Assembly: GCF_040049195.1 (NCBI RefSeq)
Contig: NZ_JBDZDL010000002.1
DNA: 64,000 nt
DNA from: NCEH01 sp040049195
GTDB lineage: Bacteria > Pseudomonadota > Alphaproteobacteria > Rhizobiales > Xanthobacteraceae
Strand: one strand, 5' to 3'
How positions within the stretch are numbered: the first letter of the stretch is position 1; the number at the start of each line of letters is the position of its first letter. The notes beneath the pieces are model-generated. The model did no database searches, was not told the DNA's origin, and saw nothing but the letters and a program-made list of their open reading frames with translations. Below, one piece after another: positions 52,805-61,776 of this stretch. Both the position numbers and the translations under genes were made by a program.

Positions 52805-53973
52805 CGGCTCTCACTTTGGTGGTCCCCTCACCCAGCGGATTGTCGCCGTTGGAAAAGGCTCAGCGACTTAGGGGAGAGTTCGCCGCCCATGCAGCGGAGA
52901 GTGACCGGCAGGGCCGCTTCTCCCGTGAGAATATCGCCGCGCTTCACGCGAACCGGCTGCTGGCGCTGGCCGTGCCGCGCGAGTTCGGCGGGCGCGACGT
53001 CTCGCTTCATGAGGCTGTGGCGGTGGTGCGCGCCATCGGCGCGGGCGATCCCTCCACTGCCCTCGTGCTGCTGATGCAAATGCTGCATCACCGTGCCATC
53101 GCTAAGGGAGGTACATGGCCGGCCCATATCCGCGCCCGCGTGTTCGAGGCGGCGGTGAAGGACGGGGCGCTCATCAACGCGCTGCGGGTCGAGCCGGCCC
53201 TGGGCAGCCCGGTGCGTGGCGGCCTTCCCGCCACCGTCGCCCGTCGCGTGCCGGAAGGTTGGCGTATCTCGGGGCGCAAGCTCTATTCCACCGGCTCGCC
53301 GGCCCTGCGCTGGGGCATCGTCTGGGGCGCCACCGACGAAGAGAAGCCGCGCGTCGGCGAATTCCTCGTGCCGCTCGATGCGCCGGGCGTCTCCATCGTG
53401 CCCACCTGGGATCATCTCGGCCTGCGCGCCTCGGGCAGCGACGACGTTGTGCTGGAGGACGTGCTCATCCCCGCCGACCATGCGGTGGACTTGCGCCGGC
53501 CGGAAGACTGGGTGGTGGCGGATGTGGGCCGCAACGCCTGGCTCCCGCTCATGCTCGCCGGCATGTATGACGGCGTCGCCCAGGCGGCGCGGGACTGGCT
53601 GGTCGGTTTCCTCAAGGCCCGTACCCCGAGCAACATTGCCCGCCCGCTTTCCAGCGTGCCGCGCATCCAGGCAGTGGTAGGGGAAATCGAGGCGTTGCTC
53701 CAGGCCAATGATGCGCTGCTGGAGCACGTCCCGGCCTTACTGGATTCCGGCGGTCCGGCCGCGGCCGGCGTCAATCCGGAACTCGTCAAATACACCGTCA
53801 CCACCAATGCCATCGCCGCAGTGGAGAAGGCGCTTGGTACCACGGGCAATCACGGGCTGACGCGGGTGAACCCGTTGGAGCGGCATTATCGCGACGTGCT
53901 CTGTAGCCGCGTCCACCAGCCCCAGAACGACCTCATCCTGGAGGGCGGAGGACGCCGCGTCCTCGCCTCCTAA
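52801..53973 (+). CDS. Acyl-CoA-dehydrogenase-fold flavoprotein (SfnB/DszC-like)
   Basis: 390 aa. N-terminal helical domain (FSRENIAALHANRLLALAVPREFGG), central FAD-binding beta domain (GWRISGRKLYSTGSPAL, WDHLGLRASGSDDVVLEDVLIP) and C-terminal helical domain ending in LCSRVHQPQNDLILEGGGRRVL. Such proteins in sulfur operons are SfnB-like enzymes or flavin monooxygenases of the DszC type that oxidise organosulfur compounds with FMNH2. ATG 52801 is chosen because it is coupled to the leader peptide; GTG 52762 is possible. It heads the third operon. Confidence 0.85.
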   Translation: MTALTLVVPSPSGLSPLEKAQRLRGEFAAHAAESDRQGRFSRENIAALHANRLLALAVPREFGGRDVSLHEAVAVVRAIGAGDPSTALVLLMQMLHHRAIAKGGTWPAHIRARVFEAAVKDGALINALRVEPALGSPVRGGLPATVARRVPEGWRISGRKLYSTGSPALRWGIVWGATDEEKPRVGEFLVPLDAPGVSIVPTWDHLGLRASGSDDVVLEDVLIPADHAVDLRRPEDWVVADVGRNAWLPLMLAGMYDGVAQAARDWLVGFLKARTPSNIARPLSSVPRIQAVVGEIEALLQANDALLEHVPALLDSGGPAAAGVNPELVKYTVTTNAIAAVEKALGTTGNHGLTRVNPLERHYRDVLCSRVHQPQNDLILEGGGRRVLAS

Positions 53974-54001
53974 GACCGCCCCAAGACCGAAAGTTAAGAC
54001 C

Positions 54002-55015
54002 ATGTTGAAGACTGTCGCCCGTGCCGGCCTTGCCGGTGCGTTCTCCCTGCTTGCCCTCCAGGCTTTCGCGCAGGACGGCATTTCCGAGCGTAAGGTGCGC
54101 TTCGGCTACACGCTCAGTGTGGATTCCGCGCAGGGCAAGGGCGCCCGCTTCTTCGCCGAGCAGATCGCGCAAAAGAGCGGCGGCAAGATACAGGTGGATA
54201 CATTCCCCAATGCGGTGCTCGGCAGCGACGTGCAGCAGCAGGCCGCCCTTCAGGGCGGCGTGCAGGAGATCGCCGTACCCGCGCCCTCGACGCTCGTGGG
54301 AACGGTGAAGGAATTCGGCATCTTCGACTTCCCCTTCCTCTTCTCCTCGACGCGGGAGGCCTACGCTTTCCTGGACGGCCAGGTGGGGCAGGACCTGCTC
54401 GACAAGCTGCCGGAGAAGAACCTCGTCGGCCTCGTCTGGCTGGAGAATGGCTGGCGGCATTTCACCAACTCCCGCCGCCCCTTCACCAGGGTGGAGGACT
54501 TCGCCGGCCTCAAGATCCGCACGATGCAGAGCCCGGTCTGGGTGGATCTGGTGAAGACCCTGAAGGCGATTCCTGTGGCACTGCCGTTCGGCGAATTGTT
54601 CTTGGCGCTGGAGAGCCGTGCGGTGGATGGGCAGGAAAATCCCATCAGCACGATCTACAACGCCAAATTCTACGAGGTGCAGAAATATCTGAGCCTCTCC
54701 TATCATTCCTATCACCCGCTCATCCTGCTGGCAGGCAAGCCTTTCTGGGACAAGCTCTCGCCGCAGGAGAAGCAGATCTTCCAGGAGGCGGCAGCGGAGA
54801 CCCGCACCTATCAGCGCGCCGAGTCCCAGAAGGACGAGCAGGCCGCGCTCGCCGCCCTGCGCCAGTCCGGCATCGCCATCAACGAGATCGCACCCGAGGA
54901 GCGCGCCCGCCTGAAGGCGGCGGCCCAGCCGGTGATCGAGAAATATTCCGGCACCATCGGTCAGGAGACCATCGACAAGGTCTATGCCGAGCTGGAGCGC
55001 ATCCGCAACCAGTGA
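54002..55015 (+). CDS. TRAP transporter binding protein DctP
   Basis: 337 aa periplasmic binding protein with a signal peptide ending near residue 24 (LQAFAQDG). The DctP signature Arg is in GLKIRTMQSPVWVD, with FTNSRRPFTRVEDF, ALESRAVDGQENPISTIYNAKFYEVQKYLS. TRAP ligands are organic acids; the context suggests an organosulfonate or sulfur-bearing acid. A strong hairpin separates it from dctQ. Confidence 0.9.
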   Translation: MLKTVARAGLAGAFSLLALQAFAQDGISERKVRFGYTLSVDSAQGKGARFFAEQIAQKSGGKIQVDTFPNAVLGSDVQQQAALQGGVQEIAVPAPSTLVGTVKEFGIFDFPFLFSSTREAYAFLDGQVGQDLLDKLPEKNLVGLVWLENGWRHFTNSRRPFTRVEDFAGLKIRTMQSPVWVDLVKTLKAIPVALPFGELFLALESRAVDGQENPISTIYNAKFYEVQKYLSLSYHSYHPLILLAGKPFWDKLSPQEKQIFQEAAAETRTYQRAESQKDEQAALAALRQSGIAINEIAPEERARLKAAAQPVIEKYSGTIGQETIDKVYAELERIRNQ

Positions 55016-55022
55016 CCCGACG

Positions 55023-55045
55023 CCCGGCCGCATGATGCGGCCGGG
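55023..55045 (+). promoter_or_regulatory. Intra-operon hairpin between dctP and dctQ
   Basis: CCCGGCCGCAT (55023-55033) and ATGCGGCCGGG (55035-55045) form a perfect 11-bp inverted repeat with one central base. It lies 8 bases after the dctP stop, without a T-run. It probably protects or partially terminates the dctP mRNA so that more binding protein than membrane subunits is made. Confidence 0.6.
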
Positions 55046-55072
55046 TCATCTTCTCCCATCCGCGGCGCCGCC

Positions 55073-55603
55073 ATGACCCAGCCACTCACCGCACGCAGGC
55101 CCTTAACTGACCGATTGGTTCGCGCCATCGAGCTTCTCGTCGCGGCAGGCCTTGCCGCCATGCTGGGCCTCGTGTTCGCCAATTGCGGGCTGCGCTATGC
55201 GTTCGACACCGGGATCGCCGAGGCGGAGGAGGTGGCCGTGCTGCTCCTGGTCTGGACCACCTTTCTCGGCGCTATCGCGGCGCTGGCGCGCAACGAGCAT
55301 CTTGGCATCGAGCTGCTCGCCTCCTACGGCCGCGGCGTGCAGTTCGCCGCTGCTGTCATCTCCAAGCTCATGATGTTGGGGGTCTCGGTGCTTCTCGTGT
55401 GGGGAAGCTGGGTGCAGGTGGGCGTGAACCTCGTCAATTCATTGCCGGTCTCGGGCCTGAGCCTGTCTTTGCTCTATGCGGCCGGTCTGGTGAGCGGAAG
55501 TGCCTTCATCGTGGTGCTGCTGGCCCAGCTTGCCCATCTCGTGCTGCGCGAAAGCCCGTCGGCGCCGCTGGCCGCGCCACTGGAGCGGGAGGGCGCCCTG
55601 TGA
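55073..55603 (+). CDS. TRAP transporter small permease DctQ
   Basis: 176 aa with four membrane helices. RLVRAIELLVAAGLAAMLGLVFAN and EAEEVAVLLLVWTTFLGAIAALARNEHLGIELL match the DctQ pattern. The GTGA overlap couples it to dctM. Confidence 0.88.
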   Translation: MTQPLTARRPLTDRLVRAIELLVAAGLAAMLGLVFANCGLRYAFDTGIAEAEEVAVLLLVWTTFLGAIAALARNEHLGIELLASYGRGVQFAAAVISKLMMLGVSVLLVWGSWVQVGVNLVNSLPVSGLSLSLLYAAGLVSGSAFIVVLLAQLAHLVLRESPSAPLAAPLEREGAL

Positions 55604-56877
55604 GCCTCCTCGTTCTCATCGGTTCGCTGTCGGCCGCCATCTTGCTCGGCGCGCCCATCGCTTTCGCGCTGCTGGCGAGCGGTGTCGCGCTGATGATCCA
55701 GCTCGACATGCTAAACGGCCAGATCGTAGCCCAGAACCTGCTGAACGGCGCCAACAACTACGCTTTGCTTTCCGTGCCCTTTTTTCTCCTGGCCGGGGAG
55801 CTGATGAACGCCGGCGGCCTGTCGCGCCGCATCGTCGCTATCCCGCTGGCCCTCGTCGGGCACGTGCGGGGAGGGCTCGGCTATGTGGTGATCGTCGCGG
55901 CCCTTTTTCTCGCTTCGCTCTCGGGCTCTGCCATCGCCGACGCGAGCGCGCTTGCAGCGCTGCTGCTGCCCATGATGCGCAGGGGAGGATATTCGGTGGA
56001 ATCTTCCACCGGCCTCGTCGCCGCGGCGAGCCTTGTCGCGCCGATCTTTCCGCCCAGCGTGCCGTTCGTGCTGTTCGGCATTACCGCCAACGTCTCCATC
56101 ACCAAGCTGTTCGCCGCCGGCATCGTGCCCGCCTTCCTGCTCGCCCTCGCGCTGGCTGCGGCATGGTGGTGGACCACCCGGCGCGACAATCCCGAGCCGC
56201 TGCCGAAGGTGGAGCCCGGCGAGCTTCTGAAGGCGGTGCTCGGCGCCGGGTGGGCGCTGGGCCTGCCGGTCATCATCCTCGGCGGCCTCCGGCTCGGGGC
56301 CTTCACGCCCACCGAGGCGGGGGCGGTGGCGGCGACCTACGCGCTGTTCGTTGGCGGCGTGGTCTATCGCGAAATCGACGGGCGGGGGCTGGTGGAGGTG
56401 TTCGTCCAGGTGGGGCGGCTTTCGGCGGTGCTCATGTTCCTGGTGGCGGCGGCCTTCGTCTCCACCTGGCTCATCGGAGCGGCCAACGTCTCCGCGCAGA
56501 TCTCCGGCCTGCTCTCGCCGCTGCTGGGCTCCCCGCTGCTGCTGATGCTCGCGCTCAACGCCCTGGTGTTTCTGCTGGGCACGGTGCTCGACATCGTGCC
56601 CGCCATCCTGCTGCTCACTCCGCTGCTGATGCCGCTGATCCAAAAGGCGGGGATCGACCCTGTCTATTTCGGCGTGCTGTTCATCCTCAACAACGCCATA
56701 GGCATGATCACCCCGCCGGTGGGGCCGGTGCTAAACGCCGTGTGCGGCGTCGGACGCGTGAAGATGAACACGGTCATCGCCGGCATCACGCCCTTTCTCG
56801 TCGCCGAGACGGCCGTGCTCGCGTTGCTGATCTTCTTTCCCTGGCTCGTCACCGTGCCCATGAAGGCGCTGCACTGA
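55600..56877 (+). CDS. TRAP transporter large permease DctM
   Basis: 425 aa with about 12 membrane segments, the Na+-driven transport subunit. GAPIAFALLASGV, VPFFLLAGELMNAGGLSRRI, LFLASLSGSAIADASAL and NNAIGMITPPVGPVLNAVCGVG are typical. It starts at GTG 55600 overlapping the dctQ stop; the long frame upstream is shadow. Confidence 0.9.
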   Translation: MSLLVLIGSLSAAILLGAPIAFALLASGVALMIQLDMLNGQIVAQNLLNGANNYALLSVPFFLLAGELMNAGGLSRRIVAIPLALVGHVRGGLGYVVIVAALFLASLSGSAIADASALAALLLPMMRRGGYSVESSTGLVAAASLVAPIFPPSVPFVLFGITANVSITKLFAAGIVPAFLLALALAAAWWWTTRRDNPEPLPKVEPGELLKAVLGAGWALGLPVIILGGLRLGAFTPTEAGAVAATYALFVGGVVYREIDGRGLVEVFVQVGRLSAVLMFLVAAAFVSTWLIGAANVSAQISGLLSPLLGSPLLLMLALNALVFLLGTVLDIVPAILLLTPLLMPLIQKAGIDPVYFGVLFILNNAIGMITPPVGPVLNAVCGVGRVKMNTVIAGITPFLVAETAVLALLIFFPWLVTVPMKALH

Positions 56878-56913
56878 GCCATGGCCGCCTTTCACCCCAC
56901 GGGAGGACCCGCC

Positions 56914-58344
56914 ATGTCCGATACACACGCATCCCGCATCGTCATCATCGGCGGCGGCCTCGCCGGCATCCTCGCCGCCATCAAGATCATCGAGGCGACC
57001 GATGGGCCGCTGTCGCTCAGCGTCGTGGAGGACCGCGAGCAGCTTGGCCGCGGCATCGCCTATTCGACGCCCGACCTCGACCATATCGTCAACGGCCCGG
57101 CGCGCATCTTTAGCCTCCATCTGGACAGGCCCGACCATTTCACCGATTGGCTGAAGACCAACCACGGCCGCCGCGGGTGGGCGCCGCCTGAGGGTACCAG
57201 CGCTGCCGACAGCTTCCCGCCCCGTCTCCTCTATGGAGATTATGTCGAGGATACGCTGTCGCATGTGCTCGGTGCGGCCGCAGGACGGGTGTTTTTCCGG
57301 CACGTGCGCGACCGGGCCCGCGATGTGGAGCCCTCCAGCGGGGGACCGTTGATTCATCTCGCCTCGGGTCGCGTGCTTGCCGCCGATTTCGTGGTGCTGG
57401 CAACAGGCCTTCACGCCGCCGACCGGGCCATAGACGTCGACCCTGTCCTGCGGCGTGACAGGCGCTATGTGAGCGATGTGTGGGCAGACCGCGCGTTGAA
57501 CGGTGCAGAGACGACGCAGAACATTCTTCTGCTGGGTAGCAGCCTCACCTCGCTCGATGCGCTGATCACGCTCGAGAAGCGCGGCTTCCGCGGTATCTAC
57601 ACGGCTGTCTCGAGGCGCGGCCTGCTCGTGAACAAGCGTAACGAGGTGGCACCCTGGCCGGCCTTCCTCGACGGCGCAGCCCTGCCGCGCCGCATCTCCG
57701 ACCTCCTGCGCCAGGTCCAACGCGAACGCCGCGCCATCGCAGCGGCGGGAGAAGACTGGCAGCGCCTGCCGCCCTCACTGAAGACCTTCCTCCCCGATCT
57801 CTGGCTCGGCGCCGATGATGGCGAGCGCCGGCGCTTCGCCCGTCACGCGCGAGTATTCTGGGACGTCAGCCTGCATCGCGCCGCTCCGCCCGCTTATGCC
57901 TTCCTTGAGCGCGTCCAGGCGGAAGGCCGCTTCCGACTGCTGAAGGGTCGGGTGGTTGCCTTGAAGGCGGAAGGGAAGGGGGTCGCCGCCACTTTCCTCC
58001 CGCGCGGCGGCGGAGGGGCGGAGGAGGTGTTGTCCGCCGACCGGGTCATCAATGGCCTTGGCCATGAGTTCGACTGGCGGCGCATCGCCGACCCGCTGGC
58101 GCGCAATCTCCAGGCGCGTGAACTGGTCCGGGCGCACCCCACGGGTTACGGCATCGCCGCCGACCCCTTGACCGGGGCCGTGCTGGAGCGCTCCGGCCGT
58201 CCGTCCCAAAGCCTATTCGCCATCGGCCATCCGCTGCGCGGCGCCGCGTGGGAATCCAGCTCCATTCCCGAGCAGGTGGCGGGCGCCACCGCGCTCGGCG
58301 CAGCGTTCGGCCGGTTTTTGCCCGCCCGGCGCGACGTCGCCTGA
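56914..58344 (+). CDS. FAD/NAD(P)-binding protein, probable oxidoreductase
   Basis: 476 aa with a clear Rossmann motif IVIIGGGLAGILAAIKI at the N terminus and a second nucleotide site NILLLGSSLTSLDALITL near residue 207. It fits the FAD/NAD(P)-binding family exemplified by the YdhS/HpnW-like proteins (the RGIAYSTPDLDHIVNGPA segment is typical). ATG 56914 follows GGGAGG by 7 bases, favoured over ATG 56881. In this operon it may supply reduced flavin or oxidise an organosulfur intermediate; the reaction is unknown. Confidence 0.82.
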   Translation: MSDTHASRIVIIGGGLAGILAAIKIIEATDGPLSLSVVEDREQLGRGIAYSTPDLDHIVNGPARIFSLHLDRPDHFTDWLKTNHGRRGWAPPEGTSAADSFPPRLLYGDYVEDTLSHVLGAAAGRVFFRHVRDRARDVEPSSGGPLIHLASGRVLAADFVVLATGLHAADRAIDVDPVLRRDRRYVSDVWADRALNGAETTQNILLLGSSLTSLDALITLEKRGFRGIYTAVSRRGLLVNKRNEVAPWPAFLDGAALPRRISDLLRQVQRERRAIAAAGEDWQRLPPSLKTFLPDLWLGADDGERRRFARHARVFWDVSLHRAAPPAYAFLERVQAEGRFRLLKGRVVALKAEGKGVAATFLPRGGGGAEEVLSADRVINGLGHEFDWRRIADPLARNLQARELVRAHPTGYGIAADPLTGAVLERSGRPSQSLFAIGHPLRGAAWESSSIPEQVAGATALGAAFGRFLPARRDVA

Positions 58345-58367
58345 TTTCACCGCATAAGGACACCGTG

Positions 58368-59702
58368 ATGACCCAGCGCCAACTGACCCTGAACCTCTTC
58401 ATCTATCCAGGCGGCCACCACGAGGCCGCATGGCGCTACAGGGATTCGGCGCCGGAGCGAGTGTTCGACATCACCTATTACCAGGAGCTCGCGCAGCATG
58501 CGGAACGGGAGAAGTTTGACGCAATCTTCTTCGCCGACGGGCCGGCACTCTCCGAAGACATGCGCTATTCCGCCCGCGTGCGGTTCGAGCCCATCACGTG
58601 GCTGACCGCCATCGCCGCGGTAACCAGCCGCATCGGCCTCATCGGGACCGCCTCCACCACCTATTACGAGCCCTATAACCTCGCCCGCCTGTTCGGTACA
58701 CTGGACCATATCAGCAACGGCCGCGCGGGCTGGAACATAGTCACCACCAGCGCCCCCGCCTCCGCTGCCAATTTCGGGTTGGCGGCGCATCCCCCGCACC
58801 ATGAACGCTATGCGCGGGCCACCGAATTCGTGGATGTGACGACCAAGCTCTGGGATAGCTGGGAGGACGATGCCCCTCATTACGACAAGGTGTCCGGGCT
58901 GTTTGCCGACGGCTCGAAGATCCATCCCATCGACCATTCCGGTCCCTATTACAGCGTGCGCGGCCCGCTCAACATTCCGCGCTCGCCCCAAGGGCGGCCG
59001 GTGTATGTGCAGGCGGGCTCCTCGGAGGATGGCCGCGCCTTCGCTGCGCGCTATGCGGAAGCCATCTTCACCGCCCACCAGACGGTCGAGAGCGCGCGGG
59101 CCTTCTATGCCGACATCAAGGCGCGTGCCTGGGCGCTCGGTCGCGGGCCTGACGCGATCCGCGTGCTGCCCGGCATCAGCCCCTTCATCGGCAGCACGGA
59201 GGCGGAGGCGAAGCGGCTTTCCGAAGAGTTCGACGCGCTGATCCAGCCCGCCCATTCGCTGAACCAGCTCAAGGCCATGACCGGCCTCGACCTGACGGGC
59301 CATGACCTCGACGCGCCGTTCCCGCGGCAACTTGTGGACGAGAGCTTCGCCGTGGCGAGCCGCTTCCAGGTGGTGCTGGATATTGTGGACCGGGAGAAGC
59401 CCACGGTGCGCCAGCTCATCCGGCGCCTTGCTGGGGCGCGCGGCCATTGGGTGAAGGTGGGCACGCCCGAGCAGGTCGCCGACGCCATCCAGCTCTGGTT
59501 CGACACCGGCGCCGCCGACGGCTTCAACGTGATGCCGCCCTGGTTCACCGGCGGCTTTGACATCTTCGCCTCCGAAGTGGTGCCGATCCTGCGCAAGCGT
59601 GGGCTGTTCCGGGAGGAATATACTGGCTCGACGCTGCGGGAGCATTACGGCCTTCCGCGCCCGGCGGCTGGCAGCGGCACGTCTCAGGCGCGGGTCGCCT
59701 GA
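58368..59702 (+). CDS. NtaA/SnaA/DszA-family FMNH2-dependent monooxygenase
   Basis: 444 aa flavin-dependent monooxygenase of the bacterial-luciferase fold. It opens QLTLNLFIYPGGHHEAAWR, continues with FDAIFFADGPAL, RLFGTLDHISNGRAGWNIVTTS and QAGSSEDGRAFAARYAEAIFT, and ends WFTGGFDIFASEVVPILRKRG. Members cleave C-S or C-N bonds (for example DBT sulfone, nitrilotriacetate). Placement with an SfnB/DszC-like gene and a TRAP importer argues for desulfurisation. A flavin reductase is not evident here. Confidence 0.88.
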   Translation: MTQRQLTLNLFIYPGGHHEAAWRYRDSAPERVFDITYYQELAQHAEREKFDAIFFADGPALSEDMRYSARVRFEPITWLTAIAAVTSRIGLIGTASTTYYEPYNLARLFGTLDHISNGRAGWNIVTTSAPASAANFGLAAHPPHHERYARATEFVDVTTKLWDSWEDDAPHYDKVSGLFADGSKIHPIDHSGPYYSVRGPLNIPRSPQGRPVYVQAGSSEDGRAFAARYAEAIFTAHQTVESARAFYADIKARAWALGRGPDAIRVLPGISPFIGSTEAEAKRLSEEFDALIQPAHSLNQLKAMTGLDLTGHDLDAPFPRQLVDESFAVASRFQVVLDIVDREKPTVRQLIRRLAGARGHWVKVGTPEQVADAIQLWFDTGAADGFNVMPPWFTGGFDIFASEVVPILRKRGLFREEYTGSTLREHYGLPRPAAGSGTSQARVA

Positions 59703-59726
59703 GACCGGTGTGAAAGATACACATTC

Positions 59727-59915
59727 GTGAAAGCACTCATTTTCGAAGGGCATGGCCCGGGGTCGAACCCAAACCTCGCGGACCTGCCGGCGCCGGTGCC
59801 CGAGGCCGGCGAGGCGCTGGTGCGGATGAGGGCGGTGGCGCCGAACGGTTTCGACCCGATGATCCTCGCCAGCATCCCCGGTCTCAACACCCCGCTGCCC
59901 ATGATCCCTGTCTAA
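59727..59915 (+). pseudogene. Truncated zinc-type alcohol dehydrogenase (MDR) N-terminus
   Basis: 62 codons from GTG 59727 matching only the start of an MDR oxidoreductase: MKALIFEGHGPG, PAPVPEAGEALVRMRAV, then PGLNTPLPMIPV and a stop. The GroES-like core and the Rossmann domain are missing and the opposite-strand TRAP gene begins 9 bases later. It is a remnant left at a rearrangement junction. Confidence 0.7.
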
Positions 59916-59923
59916 TCCTGCGC

Positions 59924-61210
59924 TCACGGCCCGCCTAGCCAATGGGGCAGTGCGAGGCTGAAGGCCGGGACCAGGGTGATCAGCGCCAGCACCACGATCT
60001 GGAGCGCCAGCATGGGCCATAATTCGCGGTTCAGCTCGGACATGGAGACTTTCGCCACCAAAGCGGTAATGAACAGCAGCCCACCCACTGGCGGCGTGAT
60101 CATGCCGATCGTGAGGTTGACGATGACGATGATGGCGAAATGCGTCGGGTCGATTCCGAGTGAGGCCGCCATGGGGGCGAGGATGGGCGCCAGCACCATC
60201 ACCGCCGGCAGTGGTTCGATGAAGATGCCGAACAGCAGCAGGAAGACGTTAATGGCGAGAAGGAAGCCGAGCGGCGGCAGGCCGAGCGAGCCGATCCATT
60301 GCGAGAGCGCTTGAGGCACCTGCACCACGGTGAGGACCCAGGCGAAGGCGGACGACATGGCGACGATGAGCAGCACCGCTGCCGAGAGGAAAGCCGCCCG
60401 CGCAAGGATCGCCGGCAGCATGGCGAACGTGAGTGTGTGGTAGACGAGGAAGCCGCAGGCGAGCGCGTAGAACACTGCCGCCACCGATGCCTCCGTGGGG
60501 GTGAAGACGCCGCCATGCACCCCGCCGACGATGAGCACCGGCAGCATCAGCGCTGGCAGCGCTCGCCATCCTTGCCGCAGGACGGTGGGGAGGGTAGGCG
60601 ACGTCCCCTCCGCTCGGAAATGGCGACGCCGGCTTTCCCAGAAATTGTAGAGCACCAGCGAGCCGGAGATCATCAGGCCCGGTATGACCCCCGCCAGGAA
60701 CAGGTCCAGCACCGAGACGCTGTCGTCCTGCAGGGCATAGATGATCATGATGATCGAGGGGGGGATGATGGGGCCCACCATCGAGGTGGTGGCGGTGAGC
60801 GCCGCCGCATAAGGCGCCGGATAGCCCGATTGCCGCATCATGCGGATGAGGATGGCGCCGGGGCCGGCGGCGTCCGCCAAGGCTGAGCCGCTGATGCCGG
60901 AGAAGAAGGTGATGGTGAGAATGTTGGTGTAGCCCAGCCCCCCGCGCTTGTGGCCCACCAGCATGGCGGCGAAGCGTAGCAGCACCTCGGCCAGGGCTCC
61001 GCTGGTCATCAGCTCGGCGGCGAGCAGGAAGAAGGGGATGGCCATGAGCGGGAAGCTGTCCGCCCCCGCCAGGAGCTTCTGCGCCACCGCCACCGAGGGC
61101 AGCCCCTGGGCCAGCACGGCCAGCAGCGTTGACATGCCGAGCGCGAAGGCGATGGGCATGCCGAGGATGATGAGGGCGGTGAGCCCGCCGAAGAGCACGC
61201 CCGCGATCAT
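59924..61210 (-). CDS. TRAP transporter large permease DctM (second system)
   Basis: 428 aa, about 12 membrane segments. GMPIAFALGMSTLLAVLAQG, FPLMAIPFFLLAAELMTSGALAEV, FSGISGSALADAAGPGAI and VNLTIGMITPPVGGLLFI follow the DctM pattern. ATG 61210 overlaps the dctQ stop (ATGA); the frame upstream of it is shadow. Last gene of the hyi-dctPQM operon. Confidence 0.9.
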   Translation of the reverse strand: MIAGVLFGGLTALIILGMPIAFALGMSTLLAVLAQGLPSVAVAQKLLAGADSFPLMAIPFFLLAAELMTSGALAEVLLRFAAMLVGHKRGGLGYTNILTITFFSGISGSALADAAGPGAILIRMMRQSGYPAPYAAALTATTSMVGPIIPPSIIMIIYALQDDSVSVLDLFLAGVIPGLMISGSLVLYNFWESRRRHFRAEGTSPTLPTVLRQGWRALPALMLPVLIVGGVHGGVFTPTEASVAAVFYALACGFLVYHTLTFAMLPAILARAAFLSAAVLLIVAMSSAFAWVLTVVQVPQALSQWIGSLGLPPLGFLLAINVFLLLFGIFIEPLPAVMVLAPILAPMAASLGIDPTHFAIIVIVNLTIGMITPPVGGLLFITALVAKVSMSELNRELWPMLALQIVVLALITLVPAFSLALPHWLGGP

Positions 61211-61776
61211 AGGGAGGCCGCCTGTTCGGGATCGAGATCTGCGGAGGTTTCGAGCCGCCCTTCCGCGATGAAGCCGCAGGCAATGGCGCAAAGATGCCAG
61301 AGCGCCAGCGCAAAGCCTACCGGCACTGCCCCCGCCACGAAGCTGAAGGGGATTTCCGTGATGGCGGTGGCTTGTACCCAAGTGCGCCCGGCGTAGATGA
61401 CGCCAAGATAGATGAAGTAGGCCATGAAGGCCGCGAGCAGCGCGACGATGATCCCCCGCACGGCCCGCGCCCCGCCAGGGGAGAGTTTCTGCTGGAGCGT
61501 GTCCACCGCCATGTGGCCGCCGAGCCGCAGCACCGGGCCGATGCCGAGGAAGGTCATCCATAGCATCAGGTAGCGGCTCACTTCCTCGGCCCAGACGAGG
61601 CCGTCATGGGCGAGGTAGCGCAGCAGCACATTGGCGAAGATCAGCACCGCCATTCCGGCGAGCGCGATGATCATGAGCGCGCGGTTGACCGCGAGAACTG
61701 CCCGATCGAGGCGGTGGAGGCGGCGGGTCTGCCCCGTGGCCGGAAGGGCCGGTATCCCCATGGCGCCCTCGCTCAT
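61207..61776 (-). CDS. TRAP transporter small permease DctQ (second system)
   Basis: 189 aa with four membrane helices. LMIIALAGMAVLIFANVLLRYL and WAEEVSRYLMLWMTFLGIGPVLRLGGHMAVDTL are characteristic. It is coupled by 4-base overlaps to dctP upstream and dctM downstream. Confidence 0.88.
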   Translation of the reverse strand: MSEGAMGIPALPATGQTRRLHRLDRAVLAVNRALMIIALAGMAVLIFANVLLRYLAHDGLVWAEEVSRYLMLWMTFLGIGPVLRLGGHMAVDTLQQKLSPGGARAVRGIIVALLAAFMAYFIYLGVIYAGRTWVQATAITEIPFSFVAGAVPVGFALALWHLCAIACGFIAEGRLETSADLDPEQAASL

